DNA of 64,000 bases, from assembly GCA_023630585.1 (NCBI GenBank), contig CM042542.1, positions 21,611,011 to 21,675,010 of the forward strand, written 5' to 3'. Below the pieces are notes generated by a model. The model did not search any database and had not been told where the DNA came from. It saw nothing but the letters and a program-made list of their open reading frames with translations. This document shows positions 11,013 through 22,295 of the stretch, piece by piece; within the stretch, counting starts at the first letter, position 1, and every line of letters starts with the position of its first letter. This DNA comes from Cranoglanis bouderius. Lineage: Eukaryota > Chordata > Actinopteri > Siluriformes > Cranoglanididae. The position numbers and the translations under genes are program-made.

Positions 11013-11163
11013 TACTACTACTATTGTTATTATTATAATTAGTAGTAGTAGTGGTAGTAGCAGTAATAGTTATAGTAGTAGTAGTAGGATTAGCAGATGA
11101 CTTCTAAAAACTTTTAATTAAACCATCATGCTAGAACTCATGATGTCATTATGTCATTATAGT

Positions 11164-11215
<52 letters not shown>

Positions 11216-11585
11216 TATACTTACAGGGGCCCCTGACTTTTTAAAAATTTTTTTTTTTAGTTATTTTCAAAACAAATAGTATTATTGTATTTAAAAAAAA
11301 TTGTAGTCGTGCAGTTGTGGTTCTCGTCATCCTTTAACATATTTTTGAACACGCAATAAATATATAATTATAAACATTTCTTAAAGGATTTCCCCCCTTT
11401 TTAACTATTTAGTATAAATAAGAGCTGTGGCTCTAAATAACTATGATTCGGGGAACGAGCATCTGCTAAACTTGACCACACGAGGGCAGTCAAGATCCAC
11501 CCTCAACAACACGCAGCGCTGCCTGAAACTCCCTTTATATTAATTTATTCATAAACCTAGATTCTTTCTTCTATTATGTCTTCGA

Positions 11586-11637
<52 letters not shown>

Positions 11638-11650
11638 AGAGGTAGTAGTA
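9380..11650. repeat. Tandem array with ~630 bp period, about 3.5 copies
   Basis: The anchor ATGATTCGGG occurs at 9551, 10185, 10813 and 11443, giving periods of 634, 628 and 630 bases. Each unit contains the same order: the anchor, CTGCCTGAAACTCCCTTTATATTA, a (TTA)n tract, TTAGCAGATGACTTCTAAAA, a (CT)n tract, CCATATATACTTACAGGGGC and a T-rich tract. The last unit is cut off inside its (TTA)n tract at about 11640. Units differ mostly in microsatellite length. Confidence 0.92.
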
Positions 11651-11711
11651 GAACTGAACTAGAGAGAGCGAGACAGAGAGAGACAGACAGGGAGAGCGAC
11701 AGATAGACAGT

Positions 11712-11909
11712 GAGAGAGACAAGACAGGGAGACAGTCTCGGGCACGCACCCGCACACCGACTCGGGCATCGACTCGGGCACAGACCCTGGCACAGACCCT
11801 GGCCCAGACCCGTCATCGACTCGGGCATGCACCCGGGCACAGACTTTTGTGTGCCCGAGTCGGTGCCCGGGTGCATGCCCGAGACTGTCTCGCTGTCTTG
11901 TCTCTCTCC
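11712..11909. repeat. Inverted repeat with GC-rich arms
   Basis: The left arm (11712-11768) and the right arm (11852-11909) are near-perfect reverse complements of about 57 bases. Both contain the GACAGTCTCGGGCA core and an outer GAGAGACAAGACAG. The 83-base centre holds repeats of GACTCGGGCA and CAGACCCTGG. It could form a long hairpin or cruciform. It sits between the end of the 630 bp array and the CCCTAA tract. Confidence 0.88.
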
Positions 11910-12090
11910 CTAACCCTAACCCCAAACCTAAAACATAACCCTAAACTTAACCCTAACCGCTACCCTAATACTAACCTTGTCCCTAATCCTAACCCTATAA
12001 CTAAACTGAACTCTAAACCTAACCCTAAGTATAACCTTAATACTAAACCTAACCCTAACACAAGCTTAGTCCTAAGGTCCACCCCAATCC
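11910..12090. repeat. Degenerate interstitial telomere-like (CCCTAA) tract
   Basis: Repeated TAACCCTAAC, CCCTAAACTTAACCCTAACC and variants extend for about 180 bases with many substitutions. The C-rich telomere strand is on the plus strand. It is followed by an (AAAT)n tract at 12112-12140. Confidence 0.8.
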
Positions 12091-12365
12091 TACAACCCAA
12101 TTAAAACAAACAAATAAATAAATAAATAAATAAATGTTAAATACATAATACAAATAAATAAATGGCAAATAATAAATAATTAAAATAAAATAAAATACAG
12201 AATTTAACAACATTTTGACCTTAATCTTAGCCATAATACAAAACTTGTTAAAAAAAATAAAGAAGTGGGAGGAGCTTTAAAACTTAGTTCCACCCTCCAT
12301 GGTGACTCAACCAGTATAGGAGCTGGACCTTCATAGGCCTCCTTCATGGGTCACACCTTTATTCA

Positions 12366-14030
12366 GTCCTTTTTTTTTATTTTTTATTTTTTACTAAACA
12401 AAATACATCCACAAACAATTAACCAGATTCAATGTCCATACATCATCAAAATGCCATTTTTTTCCCCAACAAAATCAAAGTCAATCCTGAAAAATAAGAA
12501 AAAAATACAAAACAGTGCCCAAACTTCACCTAAACATTTTCACACAAAATTAAAATTTCATTATAGCATTTATCACCAATAACTTTGTCAAGTCATAACA
12601 AAAGAAAAGCATTTTCACAAATAATAATACCAATCAATACTGAACAAAAAACCCCAAACATTTTCACTACACAAATTCTTTTTTTTTTTTTCCCTCCCTT
12701 CTTTCCCAATCCCACCACCCTCTCAACAAGGAAAAGAAGAAAGAAAAAGAAAATCCCGACCTTCTGCTCTCCCCCACTATCCCTCATTGCTGAGGCCACC
12801 AGGGAGCTCCCACTACTGTCACCCCTGAGAAGCCCCCTGCCTCTACCCCTCCCACTTCTACCCTCACAAATCCCTGTCCACCATCCTCCCCCTGTCCTAC
12901 CTTTCAGAGTCTGGCCCTGAATGCCCGGAACAGGCTCCCCTGGTTGACCCGTGGAGATAGGCTCCGGATGCACTCACATCTCGTGCCCCACAACACGCAC
13001 TTCGCCACCGAGACGGCTTGCCACAGCGGCCTCGCCCTCTCAGGCTCCATGTGCTTCAACCCACTGCCGTACAGCACGAGGTCGCGGTGTATTTCCGCTC
13101 CCCCTTCAGCTGCCCACCACTCTAACACGACTCCAGAAACGGGTCGCGACGGGGCACGACCACATCGCATGCTCGATCGTCTCCTCGCCTCCGCATCCGA
13201 CCAGACACAGAGGCGAACAACACACGCCATGCCGATGTAAGCGTTCCCTTACAGGGAGACGTCCCAGAGCCCCCAACCAGTGCAGATCTTTGCTGGCCCC
13301 GTCCAGCCACTTGGGCTGTAATGCTGCCCAGTCGATGCCTGGCGCACGGGGTGGGGCCACACTGGTTTGTGCCGCACAGCAGTCTCTCCATTTTTTATAC
13401 AATCTTTGGTGGTCTGGCACAAGGCCATCCACCAGGCACCACGGCCGGTCCCTAAGGAACTCTGCCACCTTCTGATAGTGCCATGGGTGGTCGGTTGACC
13501 ATGGCGATGTTCCCCTCCAGGGGACCACTGTTCGCAGGGTAAACCCCATCCAGAACCTCGCGAACAAAGATGCCATGTGGCCTTCCGTTCCCCGAACCAA
13601 CTTTGCTAGGAAGGCCACATACATCGCCATGATCTTAAGGGGAGCGCAAGCCACTCCCCTCCCTCCTTTTTCCCGCTCCATGTACATTCTAACGCGGGCC
13701 ACCTGCTCACATCTTCCCCCCCAAATGAATGTAAATATACTACGCTCTAGGCGCCTTCCCGTTACAAACGGGACAGGGAAGACACAGGCCAGGTGATTAA
13801 GGCATTCGCCGCTACGACCCTACCTGTGAGGGAAAGGTCCCTTCTGCCCCAGCTCTCGGCCCTGGCTTGCAACTTTCTCAGGGTGATGTCCCAATTCTTC
13901 TGGGCACTGCCTTCTCTCCAGAAGACAACCCCCAGAACCTTGAGCCCATGCTGACACAGAGCAACCCCCCCCGGGACTTTGGTCCTTCTCGCCCACGATC
14001 CTGCGTACAGGACCGCAGACTTACCGTTTC
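12366..14030 (-). mobile_element. 5'-truncated LINE 'C' fragment
   Basis: A minus-strand 3' remnant of a Tx1/L1-like LINE, with an A-rich tail seen as poly(T) at 12369-12394. The coding part includes a 198-residue open frame at 13106-13702, with a WLGALGRLPVRERLHRHGV segment and a cysteine/histidine motif (CGGEETIEHAMWSC) typical of the C-terminus of LINE reverse transcriptase. More of the same protein is recognisable in another frame at about 13840-14030 and at 12904-13110. It is unrelated at sequence level to LINEs A and B by eye. Confidence 0.75.
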
Positions 14031-14293
14031 AGACTTCATGTTTCTCTTAATTTCACTTATAACACGGTATAAATCAGCCCCTCCCTGGACATTTAAATTA
14101 GGGTCCGAGACCAGACAAAGAGAGTCATCCGGACATGCAAACCCAACTTCCTGATTGGCCCATAGCCCAAAGAGGCGTGTGCATTGGTGTTGTCTTTAAA
14201 ACAACACCACGCTCACTTCAACCCGAGTTAGACTTCACTTCTCACTCCTCTCTTCTACACTCCTTCCGGTTTCTCTCCCCCGGGGCCACGTGC
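14031..14293 (+). mobile_element. LTR fragment, partner of 38020-38285
   Basis: About 260 bases, from ATTTCACTTATAACACGGTA to TTCTCTCCCCCGGGGCCACG, are strongly similar to 38020-38285, which belongs to a longer LTR related to the endogenous retrovirus. It contains a TATA-like GGTATAAAT and an inverted CCAAT (GATTGG). Only the U3-like part is present. Confidence 0.65.
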
Positions 14294-15002
14294 CATACAT
14301 TAACTCAACTGGGTGAAAAATACTATTTGTGCACCTTTGTCACTCAATACATGACAAATCATTCTACATAAATGATAATACTCCGCTGATTAGCATATTT
14401 AAGCTCTTCAGTAATACAATACATATAGTTATAATACATTACGCATACCATCTGAACAATAAATGCATATAAACTCGCATAAAACACTTCAGAACATGAA
14501 TATAACTCATTAACACTTCATTTCAGAGAATTAAACATTATGTTATCTTAAAACTCACCAAATGCGGGGATTTCAATACAGAATTAATCAACCACGTCAG
14601 ATTATACAGGACTCACAATCGGCTATCATCCACCTCGATATCATGAACAATCGCGCTAAAATGACCCGAAAAGATTTATACCAAGGTTACAACATCATAT
14701 AACATATTATTTATGCATATTAAACAAAGACGATCGTTATTTTTACCTTTTAACATGTTTTGATGGCACCTGCGATCTGCAAAGCACGTGCTCCCTCTGC
14801 GATTATTGCGTCTCATCTCAATGATGTCATATGCAGTGCCCGTCATTTGACAAATGTCATACTTTAATTATTTTGGCTATTTTAATTATTTTAATGTTCA
14901 TAGCACAGCAGAACAACTTTGGTGACACATTATATTACTCCTTTTAGTATTTTGAGTGAAAATATAATTATTACAAATTATATTTATTTGCTTTTGATCA
15001 GC
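14294..15002. other. No feature recognised
   Basis: AT-rich sequence with no credible coding frame, RNA gene or repeat structure that I can identify. Confidence 0.6.
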
Positions 15003-15924
15003 TCAATTCTGACCTGGGTTACAATAGTAACATGTATAATGTTCGGGGTCACATATAATGTTATTCAGTCCTTCAGCCATGTCTAGTGCCACCCTCATGC
15101 TCTGATTTTTTTCAGGTACTTCCCCGGGGGATTTACCAGTATACACCTGCATTTTCCAGGCATAGCTGGACTGTACATCACATACTGCCCATATTTTGAT
15201 ACTGTATTTGGCCAGTTTGCTTGGTATGTATTGTCTGAAGGGACAGCGCCCACGAAATGCAACCAGACATTGATCCACAGTGATGTGGGGGTCTGGATTG
15301 TAAAGAAAGGCTAATCGCTGGACCTACTTGTCCCATACATCCCATATTACTGCGAGTCATGCTCTCATCGGCCCTGCCTTGTTTCTCTGTCATCAAAGCA
15401 TATGACACTGGAGAATGTCTTTAGAGACATTGTGGCTGGAAATATTGCCCTTCCAGTGTCAGCATTCCAAAGGCTTGCTGTTGCTTCTCCTTTTGACTTG
15501 TACACTCCTGCCAAAATGACGGTGGGTCACATCCAAGTCTTTCCAATTGTCCCCATACACATGCCTCCCCTCTAAGTTTGTCATCTCGAGTATCTCATCG
15601 ATTGATGGTGTTACGAAGAGCTCAAATGCTGATTTTACGTCTTGGACATGGCTGACAGTGTATCTGGTGGGGCCTGGAACCATTCTGCTGACATTAGCAG
15701 CACTAAGTCTACCCTGTCATTCAAGTGCGCAGAGGGACCAGAAAACATTCCAATTTTGGAAGGTAATGTGTCTGCTGGTGGTTGAGAGACAACAGAGGGT
15801 CAACACTAAGAGTCTCATTCTCATCAGAGGAGGATGCCTCATTATTAGGGTCCTTCTCAACATTATCCTCTGTCTCAGACACATTCTCCTCTATGTCATG
15901 TTCACTGTCAAAGAACTGTGACAA
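15003..15924 (-). pseudogene. piggyBac-type transposase, degenerate
   Basis: Minus-strand segments read in order as a piggyBac (DDE_Tnp_1_7) transposase. An acidic N-terminus (15721-15924) is rich in SDENE-like residues. The N-terminal domain (15459-15683) follows, then a middle segment with PATMSLKTF and CFDDRETRQGR (about 15355-15460). The catalytic-core part containing RGRCPFRQYIPSKLAKYSIK and the LYTGK-like VYTGK motif is at 15003-15278. Several frameshifts and stops separate the segments and the C-terminal part is absent. The protein would excise and insert DNA at TTAA sites; this copy cannot. Confidence 0.85.
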
Positions 15925-16029
15925 AACTTAATTGACAGAAAACCTTTGTTAGAGGTCATTGAGACAGAACATGAAGAGAGAGCCCACAGAGCACCAAGAG
16001 AAATGGTTTAACAAGGCTGCTGTGCAAGC

Positions 16030-16207
16030 TTTTATTTACATTTATGGCATTTGGCAGATGCCCTTATCCAGAGCGACTTACGTTTATTTCATTTATACAT
16101 CTGAGCAATTGAGGCTTAAGGGCCTTGCTCAAGGGCCCAACAGTGGCGGCTTGGCAGTGCTGGGATTTGAACTCACAACCTTCCGATCAGTAGCCCAATG
16201 CCTTAAC
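16030..16207. repeat. Dispersed teleost SINE-like repeat
   Basis: Begins TTTACATTTATGGCATTTGG, passes GCCCTTATCCAGAGCGACTT and GGGCCTTGCTCAAGGGCCCA, and ends with CTTCCGATCAGTAGCCCAAT. This is one of the most common dispersed repeats of teleost genomes. It is nested in the piggyBac-like element. Confidence 0.65.
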
Positions 16208-16690
16208 TTTATATGTTTGCTCTTCCCCTATGTTGGATGAGCCATCAATGTCCTCGGGAGAATTATGTTTTCCCCTCCCTCCTGTCCTGTGAACTCTTAT
16301 GTTAGGTTAGGGCCCTAAAGCAGAGGAAAGTTTTTTGAAGATTATAAAATTGTATATTATAGTGACCTCGGTATCATCCAAAACAAATGTATGTAAAATT
16401 TTGATATTTCTTATATGTTTTATACAGCTAAAACAGCCTGTGGTCAAAATGACCCCAAAGAACACTGATGCTATAAAATGTGTACAGGACATTGAAAACA
16501 TATCATCATGTTAATGTTTATGTTTACCTAGTTGTCCCCATTAAATTAGGAAAAGTCATTAAATAAGAAGCAAAAAACATCATGTTAATCATGTATTTAG
16601 AGACGTTAAACATTGAATGGGGTCAAATTGACCCCAAAGATAATAGGAGGGTTAATTCATTAATTCATTCATCATCATAACCATCGCAAC

Positions 16691-16990
16691 ATGTCACCGC
16701 TCAAATTCGTAATCTGGAATATCCGTGGAATTGGTTATCAGGCAAAAAATATAAAAAGTATTTAATATCTGGCCACACTACAAGCAGATATATTCTTATT
16801 ACAAGAAACACACCTATCAGAATCAGACTATAATAAACTAAAATCATCACAGTTCTATCATTTATTTTCAGCTCATTACAACTCAAAACAAAGAGGAGTA
16901 TGTATCTGAATAAATAAAAAAGTCTCATTTGTCCATAATACTACTATCACAGATCCTGAAGGATGTTTTATTATCATAAACATATCAAGC
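16691..16990 (+). pseudogene. LINE endonuclease domain fragment
   Basis: Plus-strand translation gives MSPLKFVIWNIRGIG and LLQETHLSESDYNKLKS, the first two motifs of an APE-type LINE endonuclease, then AHYNSKQRGVCI. In-frame stops interrupt it and it ends at about 16990, next to a SINE. It is an isolated 5' part of an L1-like ORF2. Confidence 0.8.
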
Positions 16991-16996
16991 AATAAC

Positions 16997-17067
16997 AGGG
17001 GGGGAATTGAACCCCCAACGCTGGAGGTGTGAGGCAAATGTGCTAACCACTAAACCACCGTGCCCCA
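16997..17067 (-). mobile_element. tRNA-Val-derived SINE head
   Basis: On the minus strand this is a tRNA-like sequence of about 70 bases. It has an A box (TGGTTTAGTGG), an anticodon-arm-like GCCTCACACC and a B box (GGTTCAATTCC). The arrangement resembles tRNA-Val with a CAC anticodon. A longer copy of the same family is at 44250-44640 on the plus strand. Confidence 0.7.
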
Positions 17068-17749
17068 TGTAATTAAATTAATACTTCTATTTTTTTAAAG
17101 ACCCTCCCCAAAATGGTTTTGGCTTTAGTCCTTGACCAAGTCATCTCATACTGATCTGGTGCTGTGAGAAGAGTCAAGAGTGCTTTTCCTGTTTTTCTTT
17201 GTAATGAGCTCCCATGCGGTTTTCTCAGCTGAACATCACTATATTAGCACTATGTTACTTAGCACTGTTAGCTGCATGGGAGTTAACTAGCATTATATCC
17301 ATTTCTATGAAGGTGGTTCATCTAAACCATTACCTTACCTTGCTCTAATTGATGCAGCTACTTGATTGGTTATGTGAAGCTGGCCATGCAAATAATATTT
17401 TAAATGCATAAATTGCCTTTGTATTTTTGCTAAATGATGATAACATCAATATTACAAAATCCTGCGTGTCCACAGTACATAGGGGACTTGTTCATTTTAT
17501 ATCCATTCATTTTAAACGTACATGATACAACAGAAGGAAGAGAAGATGCGTGTAGATTATGTGAAAGAAAAAATAAATGTCAAGTGGTAGAAAGCAGGAT
17601 GGAAGGGAAAGGTTGCTGAAGTATTCATCCTTTTAAATGAATCTGTCAATCTGTTTGCATGCATAAAGAGGTGACAAGGACAAGGACGCACAGTGTCATT
17701 GAGGCAAAGCACTAATCTGTTCCGTAGAACATTCACCTTCAGCTGCACA
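17068..17749. other. No feature recognised
   Basis: No convincing gene. Short open frames at 17434-17748 show no recognisable domain. Confidence 0.6.
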
Positions 17750-18063
17750 TTATGTGACTTTTCACTTTCAATGAGTCATTGTGTTATTTTAACTTATTTA
17801 ACATACTGTGAGTCACATATTTAAAAAAGTAGTTTTTCCTGTCCTATTCTGACCACCATATACCTCTTCCAGGAACAGGTGTATTTATCCTGAGATCATG
17901 TGACACTTTAATTGCACACATGTAGACTCCATTTGAACTAAGTATGGTCTATTTTGTGTAGATTCATAATGCATAATCCCAATGAAGGCCATTTCAGTTC
18001 CAGGTCATAACACCAAAACTGTGGTAAACTTCAAGGGGGTGAATACTTATGCAAGCCAATGTA
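17750..18063. mobile_element. Tc1-like element remnant (terminal part)
   Basis: Ends with AAGGGGGTGAATACTTATGC, the characteristic terminal repeat of a fish Tc1 family. It also contains GATCATGTGACACTTTAATT, a conserved subterminal segment. No transposase is left. Confidence 0.65.
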
Positions 18064-18169
18064 CACAAACTGAATACTAGAAAATTGGAACAATCACAGA
18101 GATAAAACAACATGATACTCGAACCGCATCTAAAGGTCAAAATTGATTGAATCCATGTGGCTACAACAT

Positions 18170-18312
18170 ACAGTGGTGCTTGAAAGTTTGTGAGAATTTT
18201 CTACATTTCTGCATAAATATGACCTAATCATCCGATTTTCTCACAAATCCTAAAAGTAGAGAAAGAGAACCCAATTAAACAAATGAGACAAAAATATTAT
18301 ACTGGTCAGTAG
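18170..18312 (+). mobile_element. Tc1-like element remnant (5' end)
   Basis: Starts TACAGTGGTGCTTGAAAGTT and continues with CATTTCTGCATAAATATGAC and AACCCAATTAAACAAATGAG, the 5' terminal sequence of another fish Tc1 family. It is truncated before any transposase. Confidence 0.7.
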
Positions 18313-18519
18313 TTATAACATACACTTTATGTCAAAAACTGATTTATGACCCCCCTCACGTTGTGTAATTTATGGTCTCGTGAAGGTCGCATGAACATGT
18401 ATGGTTTATGACAATACATTTTTATGACTTTTTTTCCTGTCCTCTGTCTGTCTGTGAGGAGTTGCATCTCTCAGGTGTGTGTGTGTTTAATGTTTCACGA
18501 AGTGATAGGTGCTAATGGG

Positions 18520-18520
<1 letters not shown>

Positions 18521-18573
<53 letters not shown>
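18521..18573. repeat. (TG)n microsatellite
   Basis: About 26 uninterrupted TG units, 27 bases outside the low end of the retroviral LTR. Confidence 0.95.
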
Positions 18574-18574
<1 letters not shown>

Positions 18575-18599
18575 GAAAGCTGTTGATTAAATAAACAGC

Positions 18600-19357
18600 T
18601 GTAGCGAATCTAGCTCAAATGGGTGAAATATATCTATAGCTCTAATCAAAGCGTGTTCTGATTAAGTATGGATATAAATCGACCATGAAAGGGAATGTTA
18701 TATTAATTACTGTAGTCTAGCCTTAGAATTAAATGCGAAGCAGCTTGATCCGTTTGTCCACCAAACTTACCAGGGCAATCTTCGTATTACTCTAAAAGAA
18801 TAAATTATTCTTCTGTCCACGAAGCATAGTTTATTCTAAGTTAACAGAAAGACAGCGCGTAGCGAAGAGCAACGTTAAAAGTGAACCTTGTCATGAGTAA
18901 AAACAGACGATCCAGCGGGGTAACCATGGATTTTAATAACTATGTAAAAACTACTGATATACACAACTAGGTACAAACAAATAATACATATATACAGGGT
19001 AAGTGAAAGGAACAAAAGGAAAAGTGATGAAAGTAACAATGGCAGAACACACAACAGTTTAACCTCGAGAATCAGCAAATGAATTCGAATTCACCTTTTA
19101 ACAAAGGTGGCTCTGACTTAAAGGACACCTCTATAGATCGATTGGAATTATACTTGCGTTAATTTTATGCCGTGCACGAGGGTCCTTGGTTCGTAGATTT
19201 AGCGAGGAGTTTGCTGAATCTTCCGCGTCGGTAGAGTAGGGGTGAACGGAGTTGGGTCTCGCCAAAGGATAAAGAATATGGTAATTGCCACGTGGTTTAA
19301 CGAGACAAAGGAGAGTCGGAGGAATGCCGGAAACGGAAGGCGGAAGAAAGCAAGTCC

Positions 19358-19397
<40 letters not shown>

Positions 19398-20401
19398 TGA
19401 AGTCCAAGTAGAGAGAAAGGAGAGGAAGAAGAATAAGTAGTGAAAAGGAGGAAGCAAAGGCGAAAAGCAAAGTTGAAGCAAGAAAAAGCAAGAAAAGGGC
19501 AAGAAAGGAGCGTAGAGGGACGCGTGTCGCAGTCTTTTATGGAGAATGCCAATGTACACACCTCTCTGAGCTGCTGGCGAATCCAGAGAGAGATGAGAAA
19601 GTTCTGGGGGAAAACTTTCTTGGTCTGTCCCAGAGCGGGTTGCATGTCAAGGCGGGGTTTGTGTTAAGTTTGGATTAGGATAAAATATGGAAAAGTATAG
19701 AATGATACATCCCATCATCCTATAGTATGCATCATTAATTGGCATATTATGAGACAATGATTTTGGTACCAAACTTCAAGGAGATTATGATATCTTGGAC
19801 AGTGTAGGATCATTAGACATGGTTACAGACAACTTAAAAATTAGCTTCTCGCTCAAACTATCTAAAATCACTATAACTAGGTTATCTAGACACACATGCA
19901 TATACGAATACATTATAACTATCTAGAGATATGATTATATGTTACATTCAAGAGACATGTTCACTGTGTGTGTGCGTGAGTGTGTGCATGTCCAGAAGAG
20001 GGGGCTGGCGTTCTTCTAAAGTCCCACCGGTCCTTGGTCACCTCAGGGTGACCTTTAGGGAGGATGTTTTCTTTGCTAGACCGGTGGGCTCCGATGTTAA
20101 TCTATGAGATCGTAAACTGAGATTAGATCAGAGATTTACAGGCCCTTGGTCGGAGTTTTGGTGGACCCCTGCTGATGAACTAATCGTGAAGTTTCCCAGA
20201 CGTTCACACCCGTTAAGTCATCAAAGGTTTCTTTTATAGCAGGGGTAAGTCCTGTGTGGGTTCCAAAGAGTCTCTTGCATTCCAAAGGTGCATCTGGTCA
20301 GAGGAGGCCTCGGGGTTATTCTAGGTCACCTGAGTGGTGAAACTTTATATGTTTCGTTTGGGTTAATTTAGAAATCAATTTGGGCACCATCATACGTTAC
20401 A
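18600..20401 (-). repeat. 3' LTR, complete (~1.8 kb)
   Basis: In element sense it begins TGTAACG directly after the polypurine tract and ends CGCTACA at 18600. Its last ~765 bases (18600-19364) match 31471-32235 with about eight substitutions and one indel by eye. A TATA box (CATAAAAG, 19534-19541) marks the U3/R region. A polyadenylation signal AATAAA is at 18830-18835. A (GA)n tract at 19357-19394 lies in the transcribed half. Confidence 0.88.
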
Positions 20402-20413
20402 GCCCCCCCTTTT
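20402..20413 (-). promoter_or_regulatory. Polypurine tract
   Basis: In element sense AAAAGGGGGGGC lies directly before the LTR start TGTAACG and about 95 bases after the env stop. This is the position and composition expected for the primer of plus-strand DNA synthesis. Confidence 0.85.
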
Positions 20414-20506
20414 GGACAATGATGTCCCTGTGAGGACATCGTTGGGCGACAGTCGTCATGGTGATCGGGTGGCGAGTGTATCAAACTGGTTGATTGACGG
20501 GGGTTC

Positions 20507-22295
20507 CTAATTGTCCTCCGCTTTTTGATCTCCTGGTTGGGGATCCATCTCAATGAGGTTGGGTGTAGCCTCTGTTTGGGTTTCCTCTCCCCGTGGTCTC
20601 CGTTTGAAGCCTCGAGGAAGGGCGGCCATGCACCTGCTCATGGATTCTCGTGTTGCGTTGATCTGTTTTGACAGGGCGAAGGCCAGGCCCAGCGTCAGGG
20701 CATAGCCTATGGCCGTAGAGAGGCAGAGTGCCATGTCAGCGGCTGTCCAGGCTTGAACCACTGTTGAACTGGTCGGGCTGGGTGAACGGGATAGCGCTTG
20801 GAGGGTCGCCTCGAGGGGAGTGAGGTTGATTAACTGTGCCCCCCCTTGCTCAATCCTCAGTTCCAGTTCTGGATCCAGTGTGAGGTTGTGGTTCTTGAAG
20901 AAGGCCGGGATTTCCAGCTCTGACCAGTACTCTTCACTCGGGAGGTGGTACAATGCCAGGTCATCGAGGTGGAGGATGGCACCTTTCGGTACTTGAATCC
21001 ACAGGCTCTGGTTGGGCAGGCTGACATGGGTGGCGGTGTCATGCTGATTGTAGGTCAGGGTGGCCATACGTGAGAGAGTATTGATCAGCCACCGATTGCC
21101 CACAATCTCGGCTTGCATTTCGATGACTTGGGTGCGCGGCTTGGCCTCGGCGGGGCAGCGGGTGTCGCCCCTTATCGGCTGCAATCCACAGATCCCTTTG
21201 GTGTTATCCCTGAGGAAAGGCTTGCTGGGACAGAGATAGTGAATATCTTTCGTCAAAGTACACATGCGTAGGTTTGGGTCCAGGTACAGCTGGGTATTGC
21301 TGTCATGCTAGGCCACCACATCTGGGGTGTGTATCTTAATGTGGGTGTTGCTTCGCCAAAACCCGACATTGACAACGTCTTTGAGCCTGTAGATGTTGTT
21401 CAATTCGATGATGGGTAGATTCAGGAGGAAGGCCACTTCACCTTGTTTGGGATCAACGTGTAAGGGGATGACGCTACCCAGAGAGTAAGCGAGATATGCT
21501 TGCAGAGGGTCGGTTGGGCCAGTAGTAGCGGAGGCCAGCACTGATTGCATGAGGCTCAGGGCTACCAGGTACGTTGGAATCCTGCCCATTGCCAAGCTGT
21601 CAATGGAGGAGCTCACCTCTTGCAGCATGTCTGTCATGAGGGACGTGACCAGTTGAGTTTGAGCGAAATCATTTTGGAAGATTGAAAACAACTGCTTTAT
21701 TGAGTTCATAGTTTGGTTCAGCAGGACGCTGTGAGTATTGAGAACAACCACAGTGCCTTTTAATGTTTTGCCAATGGTCTGTAGGGTTTGACTTTGGGTC
21801 ACGAGCTGCTCTCTAAGCTGTGGAATCTCGGTTTGAATTTAGGCCACGTGTCGCCTTACGGTGGCTAGGCTCACTGCATTGACACTACATGCCGATGTTG
21901 AACAGGGTTCCGACAGCAGCGGCAGCTCCGAGTAAAGCTCCCAAGAACCGCTTAGTATGGCGGTTGTGTCCGCTTAGCTCTGCTTGGGTGACAGTCATTT
22001 TCTCCAGTTGGGTGAGCATGTAGTTGACATCAGCCTCTGCGTGATTGAGGGCGTTCTCGGTCCATCGGGCGCCTGCCCAGCTGTATTGTGCCACGGTGCA
22101 TGGGTAGTGTGCTTGGTAGACGTTGCGAGGGTTGAGTCGGACATACACTTTCTGGCTATGGGTCCTGCAGTTGGCGATGAGGAGTCCAGGTTGTTCTTGC
22201 AGTACAATGCCTGATGCTGGACCCGGTGTGGCGATTTCTGGTTGCGGTTGTCCTCTGGTTGTCTGGAGGTACAGGATGGTGAGCCACAGCAGCAT
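20507..22295 (-). pseudogene. Retroviral env, class I fusion-protein type, broken
   Basis: The frame opens with a hydrophobic signal-like segment (LLWLTILYL) at 22295. A basic furin-type site RHTKR occurs at about 21949-21963, directly followed by a glycine/alanine-rich hydrophobic segment that looks like a fusion peptide. A heptad-rich region (about 21450-21800) comes next, then a cysteine-containing region (21040-21270). A transmembrane segment lies at about 20680-20745, and the tail is a basic then acidic cytoplasmic sequence. The fusion peptide immediately after cleavage and the long heptad region resemble F-type fusion proteins more than the usual retroviral SU/TM. Damage: a frameshift between about 21841 and 21890, a TAA at 21839-21841 and an in-frame TAG at 21308-21310. 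Confidence 0.8.

Larger units (their letters stand above)
15003..16655 (-). mobile_element. piggyBac-like element, one end preserved
   Basis: The transposase remnant is followed, on its 5' side, by a terminal sequence at about 16622-16651. On the minus strand it starts CCCTCCTATTATCTTTGGGG and contains GGTCAATTTGACC. It directly abuts TTAA at 16652-16655, the piggyBac target duplication. A second GGTCAAAATGACCCCAAAG at about 16441-16461 is a subterminal copy. The opposite end was not found. A SINE-like repeat at 16030-16207 lies inside. Confidence 0.7.

Noticed and set aside
11574..12104. Several overlapping open frames rich in R, P, S or N
   Set aside because: They arise from the inverted repeat and the CCCTAA tract; both strands and several frames are open because of repeat periodicity.
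13867..14154. 95-residue plus-strand open frame
   Set aside because: The opposite strand encodes LINE C reverse transcriptase remnants here, and the frame crosses the LINE/LTR boundary.
16997..17067. Functional tRNA-Val gene
   Set aside because: A and B boxes are present but the acceptor stem does not pair well and the same sequence is part of a known SINE arrangement at 44250.
18875..19078. 67-residue frame LILEVKLLCVLPLLLSS, present again at 31746-31949
   Set aside because: Its duplication reflects the two LTR copies. It could be a hydrophobic peptide, but it lies in the LTR's transcribed end and has no homologue I recognise.
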